Assembly (NCBI GenBank): GCA_022113835.1
Contig: JAILWY010000010.1
Span: forward strand, 13,883,501-13,947,500
Reading direction: 5' to 3'
Length of the DNA stretch: 64,000 bases
From: Atopsyche davidsoni
Lineage: Eukaryota; Arthropoda; Insecta; Trichoptera; Hydrobiosidae
In this document: one piece after another, positions 23,905-37,535 of the stretch
Numbering within the stretch: position 1 is the first letter of the stretch
Layout of the letters: each line of letters starts with the position of its first letter
The notes under the pieces: model-generated
Told to the model about the DNA's origin: nothing
What the model saw: only the letters and a program-made list of their open reading frames with translations
Database searches by the model: none
Translations under genes and position numbers: made by a program

Positions 23905-24018
23905 AGTGTGGCTTAGATGGTAGCGTACATGTATTTCTTTTTTTTGTTATTGATTTTATGCAGGGAAAAATATGTGTAACAAAGTAATGCAGGTTCAAAT
24001 CCCACCGTTGTCGTGATT
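23905..24018 (+). repeat. Possible split tRNA-like (SINE) fragment
   Basis: TGTGGCTTAGATGGTAGCG (about 23907-23925) resembles a tRNA D arm / A box, and GGTTCAAATCCCACC (about 23992-24006) is a good B box. They are about 80 nt apart because of an AT-rich stretch between them, longer than in a tRNA. The sequence after the B box (TCGTGATTTTT) is loosely like the tail of the foldback repeat at 7.3 kb. Confidence 0.25.
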
Positions 24019-24168
24019 TTTATAATTTTAATATAATTTATTGTTCTTGTAGTTTGTCGTGAGAATCGACACAATAAACATGTATGGGTGAAAAATGCTA
24101 TCTAAAAAAAAATCATATAAATTTAATATTGTATTAAAACTTAACACATAGAATACATTTATTATTAT

Positions 24169-24292
24169 CGTTTTTATTTGTGACCGGTTTTGCCAACCTT
24201 TCACGTTGGCATTATCAAACAGAGTGAGTATAGCAAAAATATTTAAATGGAATTCCACCAAGTACCCTCTGTCAAAAATATTGAATTTCTTA
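24169..24292 (+). repeat. Relative of the 7 kb palindromic element, single-arm copy
   Basis: TTTTTATTTGTGACCGGTTT, the CCAACCTTTCACGTTGGC block and ATTATCAAACAGAGTGA match the left arm and loop of the 6944-7074 palindrome. AATGGAATTCCACCAAGTA and CTCTGTCAAAAATATTGAATT match the sequence outside it (7420-7460). Here the two blocks are joined by only about 20 bp, so the palindromic right arm and tRNA-derived insert of the 7 kb locus are missing. Confidence 0.7.
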
Positions 24293-27082
24293 ATCAATTT
24301 AATGGTAATAAAACTTTTCACTTATTCACTTAAAGTAAGTCGAAAAATGAATTCGCTCGCCAGAAGCGCCCACTCGGTTACCAGTATGCATTGCCGATTA
24401 GATAATCGAGGCAAATATATAAAAAGGGTATAAAGTTTAAATTACAGCAAAGCGTGATAAAAGTTTCACTTAAAATAATAAAATATGTCACTTTTTTGTA
24501 CGTAACTAAATCGTTTGATTCGCATATTAATCAAATAATTCATCGGTTTTCACAAAACCCGAATTTCATTCTTGGCCAAACCAATAAATCCAAGCTGGAA
24601 GTATTAACTTAATAACATGTGTGAGTATATTGTATAAGACCACGCTATTTACTATTTAAGTATTTTGTAAGTAAGTAATGTAAACATTTCAATAACGTCC
24701 ATCAATTACATCCGACATATATAAATATTAATAATTTTCTTCATGTAAAAAACAAAGATTGCTTTATCAAATCCACAAAAAAATCATGCATTTGACAACA
24801 AATAAGACTATATTAGATTTTAACCGTGTTCATGTTGCTAAAGCGTACCAACTTGTACAGTCGCAATTTCATTAATTCTTCGCTTAAAAAAAATTGTTGT
24901 TTTGTGCTTCGATCGCGGAATAAATTGTAAAAGTTATACAAGTAAAGTAGCGTAATGATCCGGCCGCGATGCAGGCGGCTCATTAGTTGTAGCCAGATTT
25001 ATCGATAGATCCAGTCCATATGAGTTCTGGCCGGTGGGCACTGCAGACTGCTCGCCGGACAGCAACGCCGGACTCTCCGGAACCGGTTTCGAAGGTTCTC
25101 TTTTAATCGGGGCGCGAGTTGCTTTGTGTCCATTATTGGAACTGACACTGTAAATATATGACTACAGCACTACCGGAGAAAATACCAATACGCTAATAGC
25201 TATGTGGACAATACCCATTTGAAAAGGCTTTGTACCGCCCGGAGACAGCGCTATTCGATGTTCGGATCTGTCGAAATTCATATCGTCACACATTGTTCTA
25301 GTAAACGAAAATATTTGCATTAATTATTTTTTTATTTCGATTCGATCGAAATTATATTTTCATAAGTTTCACAGTAAGTTGGTTTGATTATGCCATTTTA
25401 TTGTTTCAATTGCTTAAACTACGGTATTTTGAAAGAGTTGTTGTAAATAGATTCAAAATAACAATTAACAAAAAACGTTTTTTTAACATTACTTTGTTTT
25501 TCAAAAAAAATATATATATTTTGTTTAAATATAAAAGATAACTAATAAAACAAGGATTATTTTTATTTTACACTAATTCATATTCATACAAATTTAAATT
25601 ATAAAGCAAGAGTGATGTCGGTAAAGGTCTTATCTAATATAAATATTTCACATCCAATTCTTTTTATATTAAATTTAGTTGGAACCTAACGACTTGAGAA
25701 TTGCACACGTGTTTAATTCTAGTAATATTTGGAGCTCATTACATCTATTTAAGACTGTTCAATAGCTATAACCTGTAAATTACGTATTCATACATAAATT
25801 AATACATATAATGCTAGATAAGATTAACTTTCATAAAAATGAGGTTCTAATATTTATATGTTACATTTTTATTTAACACATAAGGTAGTTTGTATGTTTG
25901 TAATAGTAACATTTTTGGTATCTGGAATCCAACACAGTTAAATATTAGACTGTAAACTGCAAAAATATTTTATGTATGTACTGTAAAAGATAATAAATAA
26001 AATATATGATAAAATTGTTTATTTCATTAACTATAAAACAATAAAAACTCATTTCAATTTTGGCTAATCGTAAAATGATTTCGTTGAACTTAAATGGCAA
26101 AAACACTGAAAATCAGATTTTTGATCCATTATTTTTTCGTGCAACTCGTCTTGAACTGTTCTTCGAGTAAAAATTCAGATCGTTACTCAAATGTTCAATG
26201 AGATTATTGTCTGTGGACTTAGTAGCCCCCCCAGAAGTCAACTGAGATTCAGCTTTAAATTAAATGGTCTTTGAAAATATTTTGACTATTCATTTTGTAC
26301 CAAAGAAACATGGAGCATTTATTAAATATTTTATTAACCCTGCTATTTTGAAATACTTTTATGTAAATTTAAAGAAATGTATGTATTATACTTGTTATTT
26401 TGTAAATTCTTCAATTAACACAGTAGTTGACACACAGGCATACTGTTTGCATTTTAAATGTTAACCTAAATTTAAAAAAATAATAACACTACAATATATA
26501 CTCGTATATGTTTTTCGAAGGCACGTTTATTTATATTAAATTTTTTATTACATTGCCATTTTACTCTGATGTTTTTAATTGCGAGAATTCAGCAAGGTCT
26601 ATAAAATTTCACGTCCAAAAATACAAATAGAATTGTTATATTACCTTAGAATATCATATCAGCAAAACTAAAAAGAATATTTAAAAACAACGTAGCACTA
26701 CGTCGTAATTGGTTGCATCCCATGATCCCTGAAAAGTAATTTGGATTATTTGTTTGTCTATCTTATCTATTGTTTTGTTAAAGTTTTAATGAAATAATAC
26801 TTTTAGATTGTGAAAAATATACGGGGCCTGCAAATGTTAACAAAGGGTTTGTTGGTAATTGTTCAGTACTTGTGTGTTGCGGACATGTGGGTAGACGGAG
26901 ATTCTTTACAATTGTAATGATAATAGAGAATATAAAAAGGGATATATTTGCTAATTAAATTACAGCATTAGTTTTAATGAAAATTGTACGTCTGTTTCAG
27001 TTTACTTTTATTTTTGTGTTTTTTTGTTTGTTTATAAGATTTACCACTACAAAAATATATAAAGTAAAATTCAAACTGATGC

Positions 27083-27115
<33 letters not shown>

Positions 27116-30100
27116 AATGGAGTAATTTTTTAATTGAGACCATAATTCAATTTTTAAACAACATATAAAAGGTATCATGATAAATGATAATGTTGACATT
27201 TTACAGGTTTTTACGCAAAGGAGAGAGTGAATAACCTACATACGAGTAAAAAAAAAGGTCGACTTGCCACGCCGTCCGAGCGACAAGGCTTGCTCGGGGC
27301 AGGTTTGAGGCAAACTTAACCACGGTCAACGTCTGTCGAGCCGGTAACGAAAGTTACATCTTCTCTAATAGCAGGTACTCGGGACTACTTACAGTTATAT
27401 GAGACTCAATCGACACCGACAGCTGGAAAATAATGGCTAATATAAACATTATGAAAGCCACGTAGTTATAGAGTTTCAAAGTGGATTTCAATCACACACA
27501 CACCCTATATATTATATAAATTTATTATTAATGTAAATTCTGTAATTCTTTGGGATATCATGGGATTCTGTGTCTTAAAATAGTGGACAACTCACATTGG
27601 TTAACAAATAAGCGTCTGCGATGCTTTCATTGCAATAGAGTGTAAACAGCCGCTGGTACATGTCTAAATAGTGCATTGGTATTATGGCGCAGACAAATTT
27701 TTTAAGTATATTTTTCACATATAAAATATAAAACTATTAGTACATATAATCCAAATGAAAATATGATTTTTTTCACATATTTATTTTATTTCAGTGCTGT
27801 TCAACAATATTTTGACAAGAAAACGTCATATATCATGAACCTGTAATATTTCGTACAATGCATTACTAAATTAGAAATACAATTTGTTTCCTGCGTTTGT
27901 ACTGTTTATTTTTATTAAAATACAATAGTTTTTCATAACAGTACTATAAAAGGACGTGCCGGTTGCACAAAGTGCATTCTATAAAAAGGCTTGTTACAGC
28001 AGCGACAGCTGCCCCTGTTCGTAATTCACGGGGAATTTTCTCACGGGATGAGGGGAGTAGGAGAGGCAATGGCGGCGCCCGCAGCCTCCCGTCGCTCACA
28101 TCAGCCCGGAAGCAGAAACTGATATCCGGTCTGGCCCGCGCATACAGAGAGCTTTATTTTTCAAATTTCCACCCTCTGGGCCCGATATGCGCCCTGTATA
28201 TACTCGATACTTGCAACCGGGCCGTAGGTACCATCAGTACCATTCATATAGTTTGTTACATCATTGCGTCGGTTGATCCAAAACTTTTTAAAAATATTTT
28301 TTTACTTTTGTTAAATATAATCTTAAATCTTTAAACTAAATTTACGGTAAATTTGAATTTATTTAATAAATGTAGACGTGTAGATAAAATCAGAACAATA
28401 TTTTAAAGCAATGTGATATTTTACTATTCATGGCAATTGATTTCATTGATGAAGACATAATTATTATAAAGGTACATTGTCTAATATTGTGTAAACATGC
28501 TTTTACTGGTTTTCAGAAGTTAGCGATTGTGTTTCATTCTTGTTAAATAAAGATAAAACAATTCTGCTACGTAATAGATAATCTAGACAGAGAATAGGTT
28601 GGGCTTGATGTAAGAAGACCCTGTTTACACAAAGACGTTCCAATTAGTGAAATTATTTTTGTTTTTAAGGTTTGTATTAAAAGGATTATATTATTCAAAT
28701 TTCCAAAATAATGAGGTGAAAAATAAATTTTCATTATAATTTTTTTTTGTAAAATAAGACAAAAAATTTAATTATAATTTTTTTTTAAAGTAATGCCTTT
28801 GTTGTAATTTTTTTTCAAAACTATTTTTTTATGTCAATATTTAATTTTTTTGATAGCTGCATTGTAGTTATTTATCAAGATCATGTAAAAATCAAAATGA
28901 TGGTTAAAAGTTTCTGATGGAAACTACCTCCGCGTGGGTAAACCTCAAGCAGGATATAGGATCGTAAGGGAGTTGGCTCAGCACAGTGGCGACCCTTAAT
29001 TTTAAAAATAATTTCTTCATTTTTTTTATTTTTAAATTCAGTAAAAATTATTTACAAAGGCATTACTCTAATCAAATCCGTGTGATTGTTTTAAAAACTT
29101 ATAAATTTAGAAGTAGACATTTATTATTGAAATATATTTTCATATCTTTATACAATTTTATTTTACTAAACACGATTACTCAACAAAATCATTATTCCTA
29201 TACATGAGAGTGCGTTTGGATGTTTGCATGTTATATATTATGTGGATTTTTAATTTAGGATTAGGTTTTAGTTAATGTGCAATATAATGACAGGATTGCG
29301 AGATGTAAGGGTCCTAATAGAATTAAATACATACTTTGTCGCTGTCGCCCAGTGAGTCCCTGCACAGAGCCACTGTCGGCATATCGAATGTGCGCAATGA
29401 AAACTATAGCCTCGAATGGCGGCATTCTACGCCACTCTCGTCGGGGCAAGGCGGGCGTGCCATCGGGCATAATGTGTTTTATTCATGTCTCTCTAAGAAT
29501 ACATTCGCAGAGACAATACTGTGAATCTTATCAACTAGGGATGTTGAACCAAACAAAGCTGTAATGCTTATACACATATTGCAATGATTATTTTAAAACC
29601 TATGCAGTCCAATAACAAGTAAAATCACAAATCACACCAGAAAGTAAAATAAACTGCTAATTGAAAAACAAATTCATTTATTCAAAAAAGCTCAATAAAA
29701 ATTAAAATAAAATAAAAACATGAATTTTTAAAATAAGCAAGGTTGACTAAACGCCAAATAAGCTTGTGTTTAATTGTTATGACTAAATAAAGAATCGCCA
29801 GCAATCAATAGATAAAAAAAACTCCTGCAATATTTGGCTCTTACAAAGTGCTTACCCATTTATAAAATAAAATGTTTTATTCTCAAATTTATAATGTTAT
29901 CCGTGGTAATAAAATAGCACAACATTCAAATTTTAAAAATGCCTGTGAAGAAACCTTTTGTTTTATGTTTTGTTACTTATATATTTATTTATTATCAACA
30001 TGTAAAGGTTACTAAAATTCTAAAAATGATTAAATATAATAATCATTGTTCAAAAATTCAATATTTCACTTTTCTTGTCTGTCTACGTGTAATAATATAA

Positions 30101-33100
30101 TAAAGAAAATCATTAAAATTAGGTATAATCCAACTCATTCCTGTATTAATGTTTCTTTTCATTATGATAATCAAAACAAAATTGTTTTAATTAAACCAAC
30201 ATAATATATTTCTCAGTATTTATATGTTTTTGAAATGTGAACCCATTGATTAAGTTGAATGGATTATAACTATGCGGCATTATAATTTCTAATTTTATTA
30301 TTTTACTTAAATTATGTAATACTAAATGTTATTTTCTACATTTGCTTTTACAAATTAAAGTCAAATAAAATAAATATTTCCATAAAACAAGACATTTGAA
30401 GCAGTCAAAGTAGTTAAAAAATTATTGAAGAATGCCTTGAAATTCTTTTATCTTCAATTTTTTTCAAAGCCATTTATCATAAGTTGTTTATTTTTAGCGA
30501 TATAATTTATTGTATCATTCATTGTAATAAATACAATTGAGAATATTCAAATAATCACTTTTTTTATTTTACATGTTCTGAGTCAATTACTATTTCATAA
30601 ATGATTAATAAAATGCATGTGAACCAATATTTCTGTTCTCACAATAAAAGCATTGAAGGATTGAACACCTAAATTTTATTGCATTTTTTATCACTAATAT
30701 ATATAAACCAATATATCAATTTACTATTAATATAACGGAAAAATACTTGAGTCAATGTGCTTAACAATACTAACAAGAAAATGTACATTTTATAGTATAT
30801 ACACTATGAATACAAATTACAAACATTAAAAAAACTTAAATATTTTAAACCGGTACAAAGACGCGTCGTATCCCCGGCGTTGCAGGGTTAAAGCGACTAT
30901 CGGCGTCCAGATTTTATTGGTCCGATAAACCTCGGTTCACATGCCACTGGCAATAAATAATATGGAAAAATTCCTCTCCGGGTGTGTCCGACTTCGAAAT
31001 GAATTTTCCACCCCTGAAGAAGAAGCTCGAGATTTCAACGTACAGTTTTGCACGCCCCACGTTATTGAAATTTTATTTTATTTGTATTATGTTACCAAAA
31101 CATATGCATTATCTCAGTAAAACTGTATTTAAGCAAAAAGCTGTATAAAGCTCAATCGGTCAAAAAGCACAGAAGTAGAAAATAATTAAAAAATATTTAA
31201 AACACATAGAGTCAATTTAAATTTAAGAAACATTTATAAGCCACAATAACTGTGGAGGTATGGGCTTGAATAAATACCTCCGGTATCGAATCATGTGTTT
31301 ATCGATTATTCAATTATTTACACAAAAAGTGTATGTGAAAAGTGCGGATTAATTAAAATAAATAATCATTCCGAAAAGATTATTTTTTATTTCATCAAAA
31401 ACCTGAACGAGTTTGAAGCAGTCACAGTTAGCATTATAATTTATAAAATTGTTGATATTTGAAAAATATGAAGGTGTCGAAAAATCAAATACAATTTTTA
31501 ACTCAAAATTATTGATTTTGCCACATATTTAAAAAATACACGTTATATTAGTAATAATACTGTTAGAGAGATAAGTATAACTAAACCATTTATCTTACTT
31601 ACTACCCTATTTTTTTGAACAAAGAAAATACTAGTTTTCTATAATTAAAAATATTTTATAGTCATTTAATACAGATGACACGAGTTGGGCCAGAGAGCAT
31701 ATTTTGTAGAATACAAGTAAAATTTAACCTAATTAGTTTTGTAATATGGTAATATGTTTTAGCGACGGTGTAATTCTTTGCTATTATTAGTAAAATATTG
31801 TGTTCTTGGGTGATAAGCTACGTAATTTGGACTGACGAGATTGAAATGTTAGATATTTCACACAAAAAACGCAGCGTAACACCTATGAATACAGGTCTTT
31901 GAAAAGGGGTACGTTTTGGTTAAAGTGACTGCCACGCCATGCCCGTGTAAGCCAAAACGTAATATTTGCACTAGTTACAGATGTTTTTATCCATAAAATC
32001 TAACAGCGATAAAAGTATTCCATGTTATCATAACATCTCACCGTATAAAAATCCTGATGATATTTTTAAAATAAAAACATATTAATAATTAAACATTGCA
32101 ATTGCAAGTAGCCCATACTAATGGGGTTTTATTACACAGCGCGTGTCGGGCGATCCAGCAGAGGTTTTAGCACTCTGAGTGACTGGAATTAATTTGCTGA
32201 ATCACCAATTAACAAGCAAAAGTTCCAATCGATTTGCTACTATGTTGGTAACCTATAATCCATGAAAATAATTTACTTTATTGGTTTTCTTATTCTAAAA
32301 CATTAAAGAAAAATACCTTTTCCTACGTAGAGAATGTCTTGTCTTTGTCACGAGAAAGGAACAAAAAACAACCCAAGGTGAGTATTAAAAGAATTCACAC
32401 CTGACTGCAATGGCTATGGAGGCAGAATTTAAATCCCATCAAAGTCTCGAAATATTTTCATCCATTAATGTATAATTTAATAACAAAAAAAAATGTTCTA
32501 TACTAGCAAAGGACGTTATTGTTGAGTGTAATAAATATAATGTTCCGTATTGTATTTTGTTCGAACATTTATTGGTAATTAAACATTTTTATTAGAGTTT
32601 TTTTTACTTTTATTTGAAATTCCGTTATTTTTTTATATTTAAAAAATAATTATCGGGTTAATTGCGGCATTAAAAGTTAATCTGAATTAAAGTGGCAAAA
32701 AATATCACGAATTTTCTGTACAAGAAAAAATTCCTCCACATATTTTTATAAATACCATATGTTTCGTATTACATACGCCGTCTACTTTTTCTTTCGATAT
32801 TATTTGGACAAAATCCACATATAATCTACTAAGCTATTAAATCATCAAAAATTACGGCTTCATATTAAACTTTTGATATCCTTGCTCCGTGTTCCATATG
32901 AATTAATATATTAACTAGTTATTAAATTAATCAATTATAGATGAGTTTTTTTTAAATTAAGTAACTTTCATTTTTTGAAAAATTTGCATATTTTATTAAA
33001 TATAGCAATTTTTCAGAAAAATTTGATAAAGAATATATCGTGTAAATATTTAATGAAAACGGGAAAATATATGAAGGAAAAATATTTTTCATTAAAAATT

Positions 33101-36100
33101 GAAAAGCAAGCGCAATTTCAAATGCATTTGAATTTTAATTCAAATTTTTGCAGTGCTTTTTTTCATTCAGATATGTCAGTATATTCAGGGATTTTCACTG
33201 GAAAATATTTTTGAATTTAAACAAAAAGGTTTTACGATAAAAGCGTTATTCCAAGTATTGTATTTTTATTCCAATGTTCAAAAGCAAACCTTAAATCACT
33301 TCGAAAAGAACTCTGTTGAGACTCAACCTCGTGGACTGGATGGAGCCTTTGAGAGACCAAGCAGCTTTGATGAATCGAAAAACGCAAGGACAAGACGGAC
33401 ATGATAACGATTGAAAATAATTTTAAGCTTTTAGTTTGAATCCTCTTTTAAAAACCCTACATATTCTAGTGTATTGGTTGTGGTCATATATTACTGGATG
33501 ATATTTTCATCGATATGCAAACGTATTACTTCCGTGGCTGCAGAAGTCTCTTTGTGTGGAGATATGTCCCAAATGTTGTATTTGAAATGGATAATATTTA
33601 AATATTCAACAAATAGTGGATGCATATTTCTGACCTCTCGCTCAACATAAAATGTCCTAAATATAAAATCATACTGGAAAAGAGAATCCTTTTATGTCCT
33701 GGAAAATTTCCGTCTCTTATATTATATTTTCCGTTTAAAATAGGGTGTGCTTTTATCGAGCAAAGTAAAAAAATACTCGACTAGATATTTTCTATTTTTA
33801 AGAGGAATATAAGGCTAAATTTAAATTTAAATTCTTCTTTGAGCTTCAAGTTTTCTCCAAATGAAATAAACTGAAAATAAAATAAATAACCCCTGGTTAA
33901 ATTTGTTATAAAAATTGATAATTGTAAATAATATGCCATATAATAACATTTATTTAAGCAATACGGTTAATCATTTATTGCAAAATGTAATACTGGAATG
34001 ATCCTCTCGTGTATTAAATATCACAACATTTCTGCGTAAATTTGAATAAAATACTTGAATAATTTTTATACATGCTAATGGAATTCCATAAATGCTCTCT
34101 GTCATAATATTGATTACTTAAATTTTGAAAACAAAAAATAAATGCCGCAATTCGTATTAACAAATTTATTTTGATTAACAATTATTTTTAAAATAATATA
34201 TATAAATATATATTACATATATACATATATTAAGCACCACTCTCTTTTAATATTCCATACTCTAGTTTCGCATTCCTCGACGTCACTGAAATTTTTAATG
34301 CATTTTGTGTTTAACAAGTCGGCATTCCTAACCGGATTAAAAATATTTCTGAAAATTCCAGATAAATTAAGGATCGCCTGCTCGAACCATAGTTGTGCCC
34401 ATCCAGCTTAACATTTATTCATATTTTTAAAATTTGTATATTTTACTTTAAGTATCGTGATTACTGGCTCGTAGTGTTGTTATTTTTTTTTCCCTTGCTT
34501 TGTTTGGGAAAAAAAATATTTTGATTAGCTTAAGTAAAATATGATCCAACGCTTTGTTTTTTTTTGTGGTTTGAAAATTTCAATTTTTATTTTAAATATT
34601 TAATACGTTTGTAACTCGTGTACTTATTTTTAAATACTAATACTGCGATTTTTTACCGAATATGAATATCATGCAGGTGTGCATTACAAACACATAAAAT
34701 TATGTAAAAAAACAAACCTTTTTTATAAGAATCTTAGAGCACGAAACTACAAAAAACTACATTCCATATATATTTATGTTTTACTTTTACTGAGAAAATC
34801 AAGAGTTTTTTTCACTTTTGAGATACACAATATTATTTGTATCTTCAAAATGATCGATACTTAATGTAAACTTTGTGTGGTTATTCTGCGGTAGATGTGC
34901 TGCCAAAAAGTCGAAAAATCTTAATAATAGGTTAAAATAAAAAAATTCATATGGTAGATGATATTATTTTCAATTCAGAAATCCGATTGCCTACGTTTTG
35001 ATGTTAAAACCTGACTTTTCTATCTCTTTGTATTCTCATTTTTACAATTGCACTTTTTCTGTGTGTTTCGAGAGCACCTGCCATATCTCACAAAAGCCGC
35101 CGTCGGGCTTGAATATCGAAAGCTTCGTGTATTGATTTAATTTTTTTTATTTCACGTGGAAAAGGCACTTTTTCCATCTACAAAGGTGTTTTTTTATTTC
35201 ATGTGAAAAACGTGCAGTGTTTTTGATATGCAAATATTTAAAACTTTTAAAATAGTGATTGAAAAATGAAAACATGATCGGAAAACGTACAAAAATCATA
35301 CTATCATAAAAAATTTCCGACTCTATATGATTTCATCTTCACCTTTATATGATCGCAATCATCGTAAGAAAACTTTAAAATCTTAAATGAACTTCTGCAT
35401 ATTAATCTAAAGTGGTTTTAAATTTATTGACTAGTTTGATTTTATAATTTCTTTATAAAACTGTAAAATATAGTTTTGTGCTTTGAATGTTAAAAATTAC
35501 ATAGGTTAAGACAAAATAAATTTTGTTTTTTTTTTTTTTTCAACAGGAATCAGTTTATTATGAAACACGAGAACTCCTTAATATATTTTTATTTGTCTCA
35601 AAAAGTAGTTTTGAGTTAGACAGAAGAATAAATTCAATAGCCTATATCAATACTTTCTTTTGACAAGTTTCAAACAGATAAACATAAAAACATAGCCATT
35701 ACTTAAATATATTATATATTGTATTCGAGCACGGTAGAATATTATTTATGTGAAGTATTAACGTGTATATAAGTAGACGAGTAATTCTCCGAGACGAATA
35801 TTGTAACGCTGAGAACTAGATACACGCAATATGCGATTTTTTGTACAACTTGTTTTGAGTACAAAGTGACCATAGTTCTATCTGTTTTATAATTTTACTA
35901 TTGTTATTTAACATTTAAAACATAAAAATGAATAAAAACTCACGATGGCTTCATGGCAAATAATTATACTTCAACATAATTGGGATACATTATGGAATTA
36001 TATTTGGTTGAGATTAATTAGAATAACCAGAAATCACAAATAAGACATAAACTGCACAAATAATTACTTAGAGTTAAATTGGTCGACGTGTGATTTTAAA

Positions 36101-36992
36101 CGTAGAGTTGATGGTTGATTAGATAAGACTTGAGTTTATGTATACTTAAACGATCCATTTTTAAGTATTTACACGTTAAATTGTTCAAATTAAATTGTTC
36201 AGATTTCATACCACTATTTTCTAGATAATGAATGAAGTCATTATTGTAATAAATAAAAGCGATCTGCTTAGATCAAAGCTACCAAAATCTTTTGAAAGCA
36301 TCTAAATTTTTAAAAAGTTTTTTATCAACCACCTGTACTTTTTTTAAAATTATTATTTCATATTTTAGATTACTTTTATTTCGACTTAAGCAATTTGGTG
36401 ACTACAGACAAATCTAGAAATGACCAAAATAACATTATACCTAAATTTTGAGCTGTTATAATACAATATATACAACCTTACATATATTATACCCGTGATG
36501 CCTCAGGCGTTATGTATATTTTTAATATCGTCAAGAATTATTTTTACGATGAATAAAAGCATATTATCCACTTATATAAAACATCATTTTGATAAATTAC
36601 AAAATAACCTTTGTTGGGAGTTCGCACTATTTTGGACCATCCTACGCCTGTGTCTTCTTACTACAGGAGTATTTGCCGGCACAGGGTGTTTCAGAAACTC
36701 AGTAAAGTCCGTACCTAGGCAGGACCTATAAATTTACAGGTCTCCTTTGTTATAACTTAATTACTTAGTTAAGTTGGAGAAATCCTTCTCGGCGTGCGTA
36801 AACAAATCAAACGGTAGAGACCACTTGGTCCACGTAAATAAACCAATGGAATGCAGTGATTTCACTGCATTACCTATCATTTGTCGTAAATAATTTATTA
36901 TCATAGGAAACTTGATTACTTACAGCATAAAATTGATACATATTTCATTGATTTTTATTTCCTATAGAAGAAAACATCTCCAGTATCTAAAG
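24293..36992. other. AT-rich intergenic DNA with several GC-rich pockets; no gene recognised
   Basis: GC pockets lie at about 24950-25260 (includes AGATTTATCGATAGATCC and CTCTCCGGAACCGGTTTCG), 27250-27430, 27950-28230, 29280-29520 and 30845-31060 (includes ATTTTATTGGTCCGATAAAC). None has an ORF I recognise. (TA)n runs at about 27080-27107. A weak copy of the 7 kb flanking repeat lies at 34076-34117. ACGTTTTGG (31911-31919) and CCAAAACGT (31952-31960) form a small inverted repeat. 36686-36725 begins ACAGGGTGTTTCAGAAACTC, a motif like the ends of several insect repeats. Other open frames are AT-driven. Confidence 0.4.
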
Positions 36993-37535
36993 CATGGATG
37001 GTCAACCTTTTTCAGTAGCCGACAGATTAAGGAAACGAGATTTCCTACCGGGCCGTACAACAAAATTTTATTTAATATAAATGCAAGCTAGAAATATAGT
37101 GTTTTTGAAGAAGATACAACATAAATGTGAATCAAACATATTTATTAGATTAGAGTTAGGCAATACAACAAAATAATAATAAAAAATTAACAAAATATAA
37201 TAAATTTTAGTGAGACGTCTGATTTTTTTTGTCAGAAATAAGTGCATCAATGTTGATAACGATTGACGTTGTTGCTGCACGCAAACAGTTTTTCCAAATG
37301 CTCATCAGTAATTCGTGTTCTCATATGAGATTTAATATGCTTCATTCGAGTAAAAAGCTGTTCACACGTGTTAGTGTTTCCAAATAGCGAAATAATCGAT
37401 AGAGCATGTTTTTATTATGCAGGATATTTCTCCCTGTCCAAATATGTTTTTTAAAACAAATGCATATTTAAAATTTCGCATATGCTCCGCGGGCCAAAAG
37501 TAAACACCCGGCGGGCCGCGGTTTGGCCACCCATG
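36993..37535 (-). mobile_element. Short hAT-superfamily DNA transposon remnant
   Basis: The ends are inverted: left CATGGATGGTCAACC from 36993, right the complement of CATGGGTGGCCAAACC ending at 37535. These resemble the CAGGGGTGGCCAACC-type ends of vertebrate and insect hAT elements. The flanks 36985-36992 (ATCTAAAG) and 37536-37543 (ATTTTAAG) agree at 6 of 8 bases and fit the nTnnnnAn pattern of hAT 8-bp target duplications. The element is only 543 bp, so most of the transposase gene has been lost. The minus strand retains its C-terminus (separate entry), which sets the orientation. Confidence 0.85.
37247..37402 (-). pseudogene. hAT transposase C-terminal dimerisation-domain remnant
   Basis: On the minus strand, LSIISLFGNTNTCEQLF (37402-37352) continues into TRMKHIKSHMRTRITDEHLE, then KLFACS, and ends at a TGA (37249-37247). 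This is the conserved C-terminus of hAT transposases of the Charlie/GTF2IRD2-like group (small residue, CEQLFS/TRMK, then R.RLTDEHL), which mediates dimerisation. Only about 50 codons survive. The upstream RNase-H-like catalytic core is missing, so the fragment cannot be active. This remnant sits inside the inverted ends of the 36993-37535 element, as expected. Confidence 0.85.
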
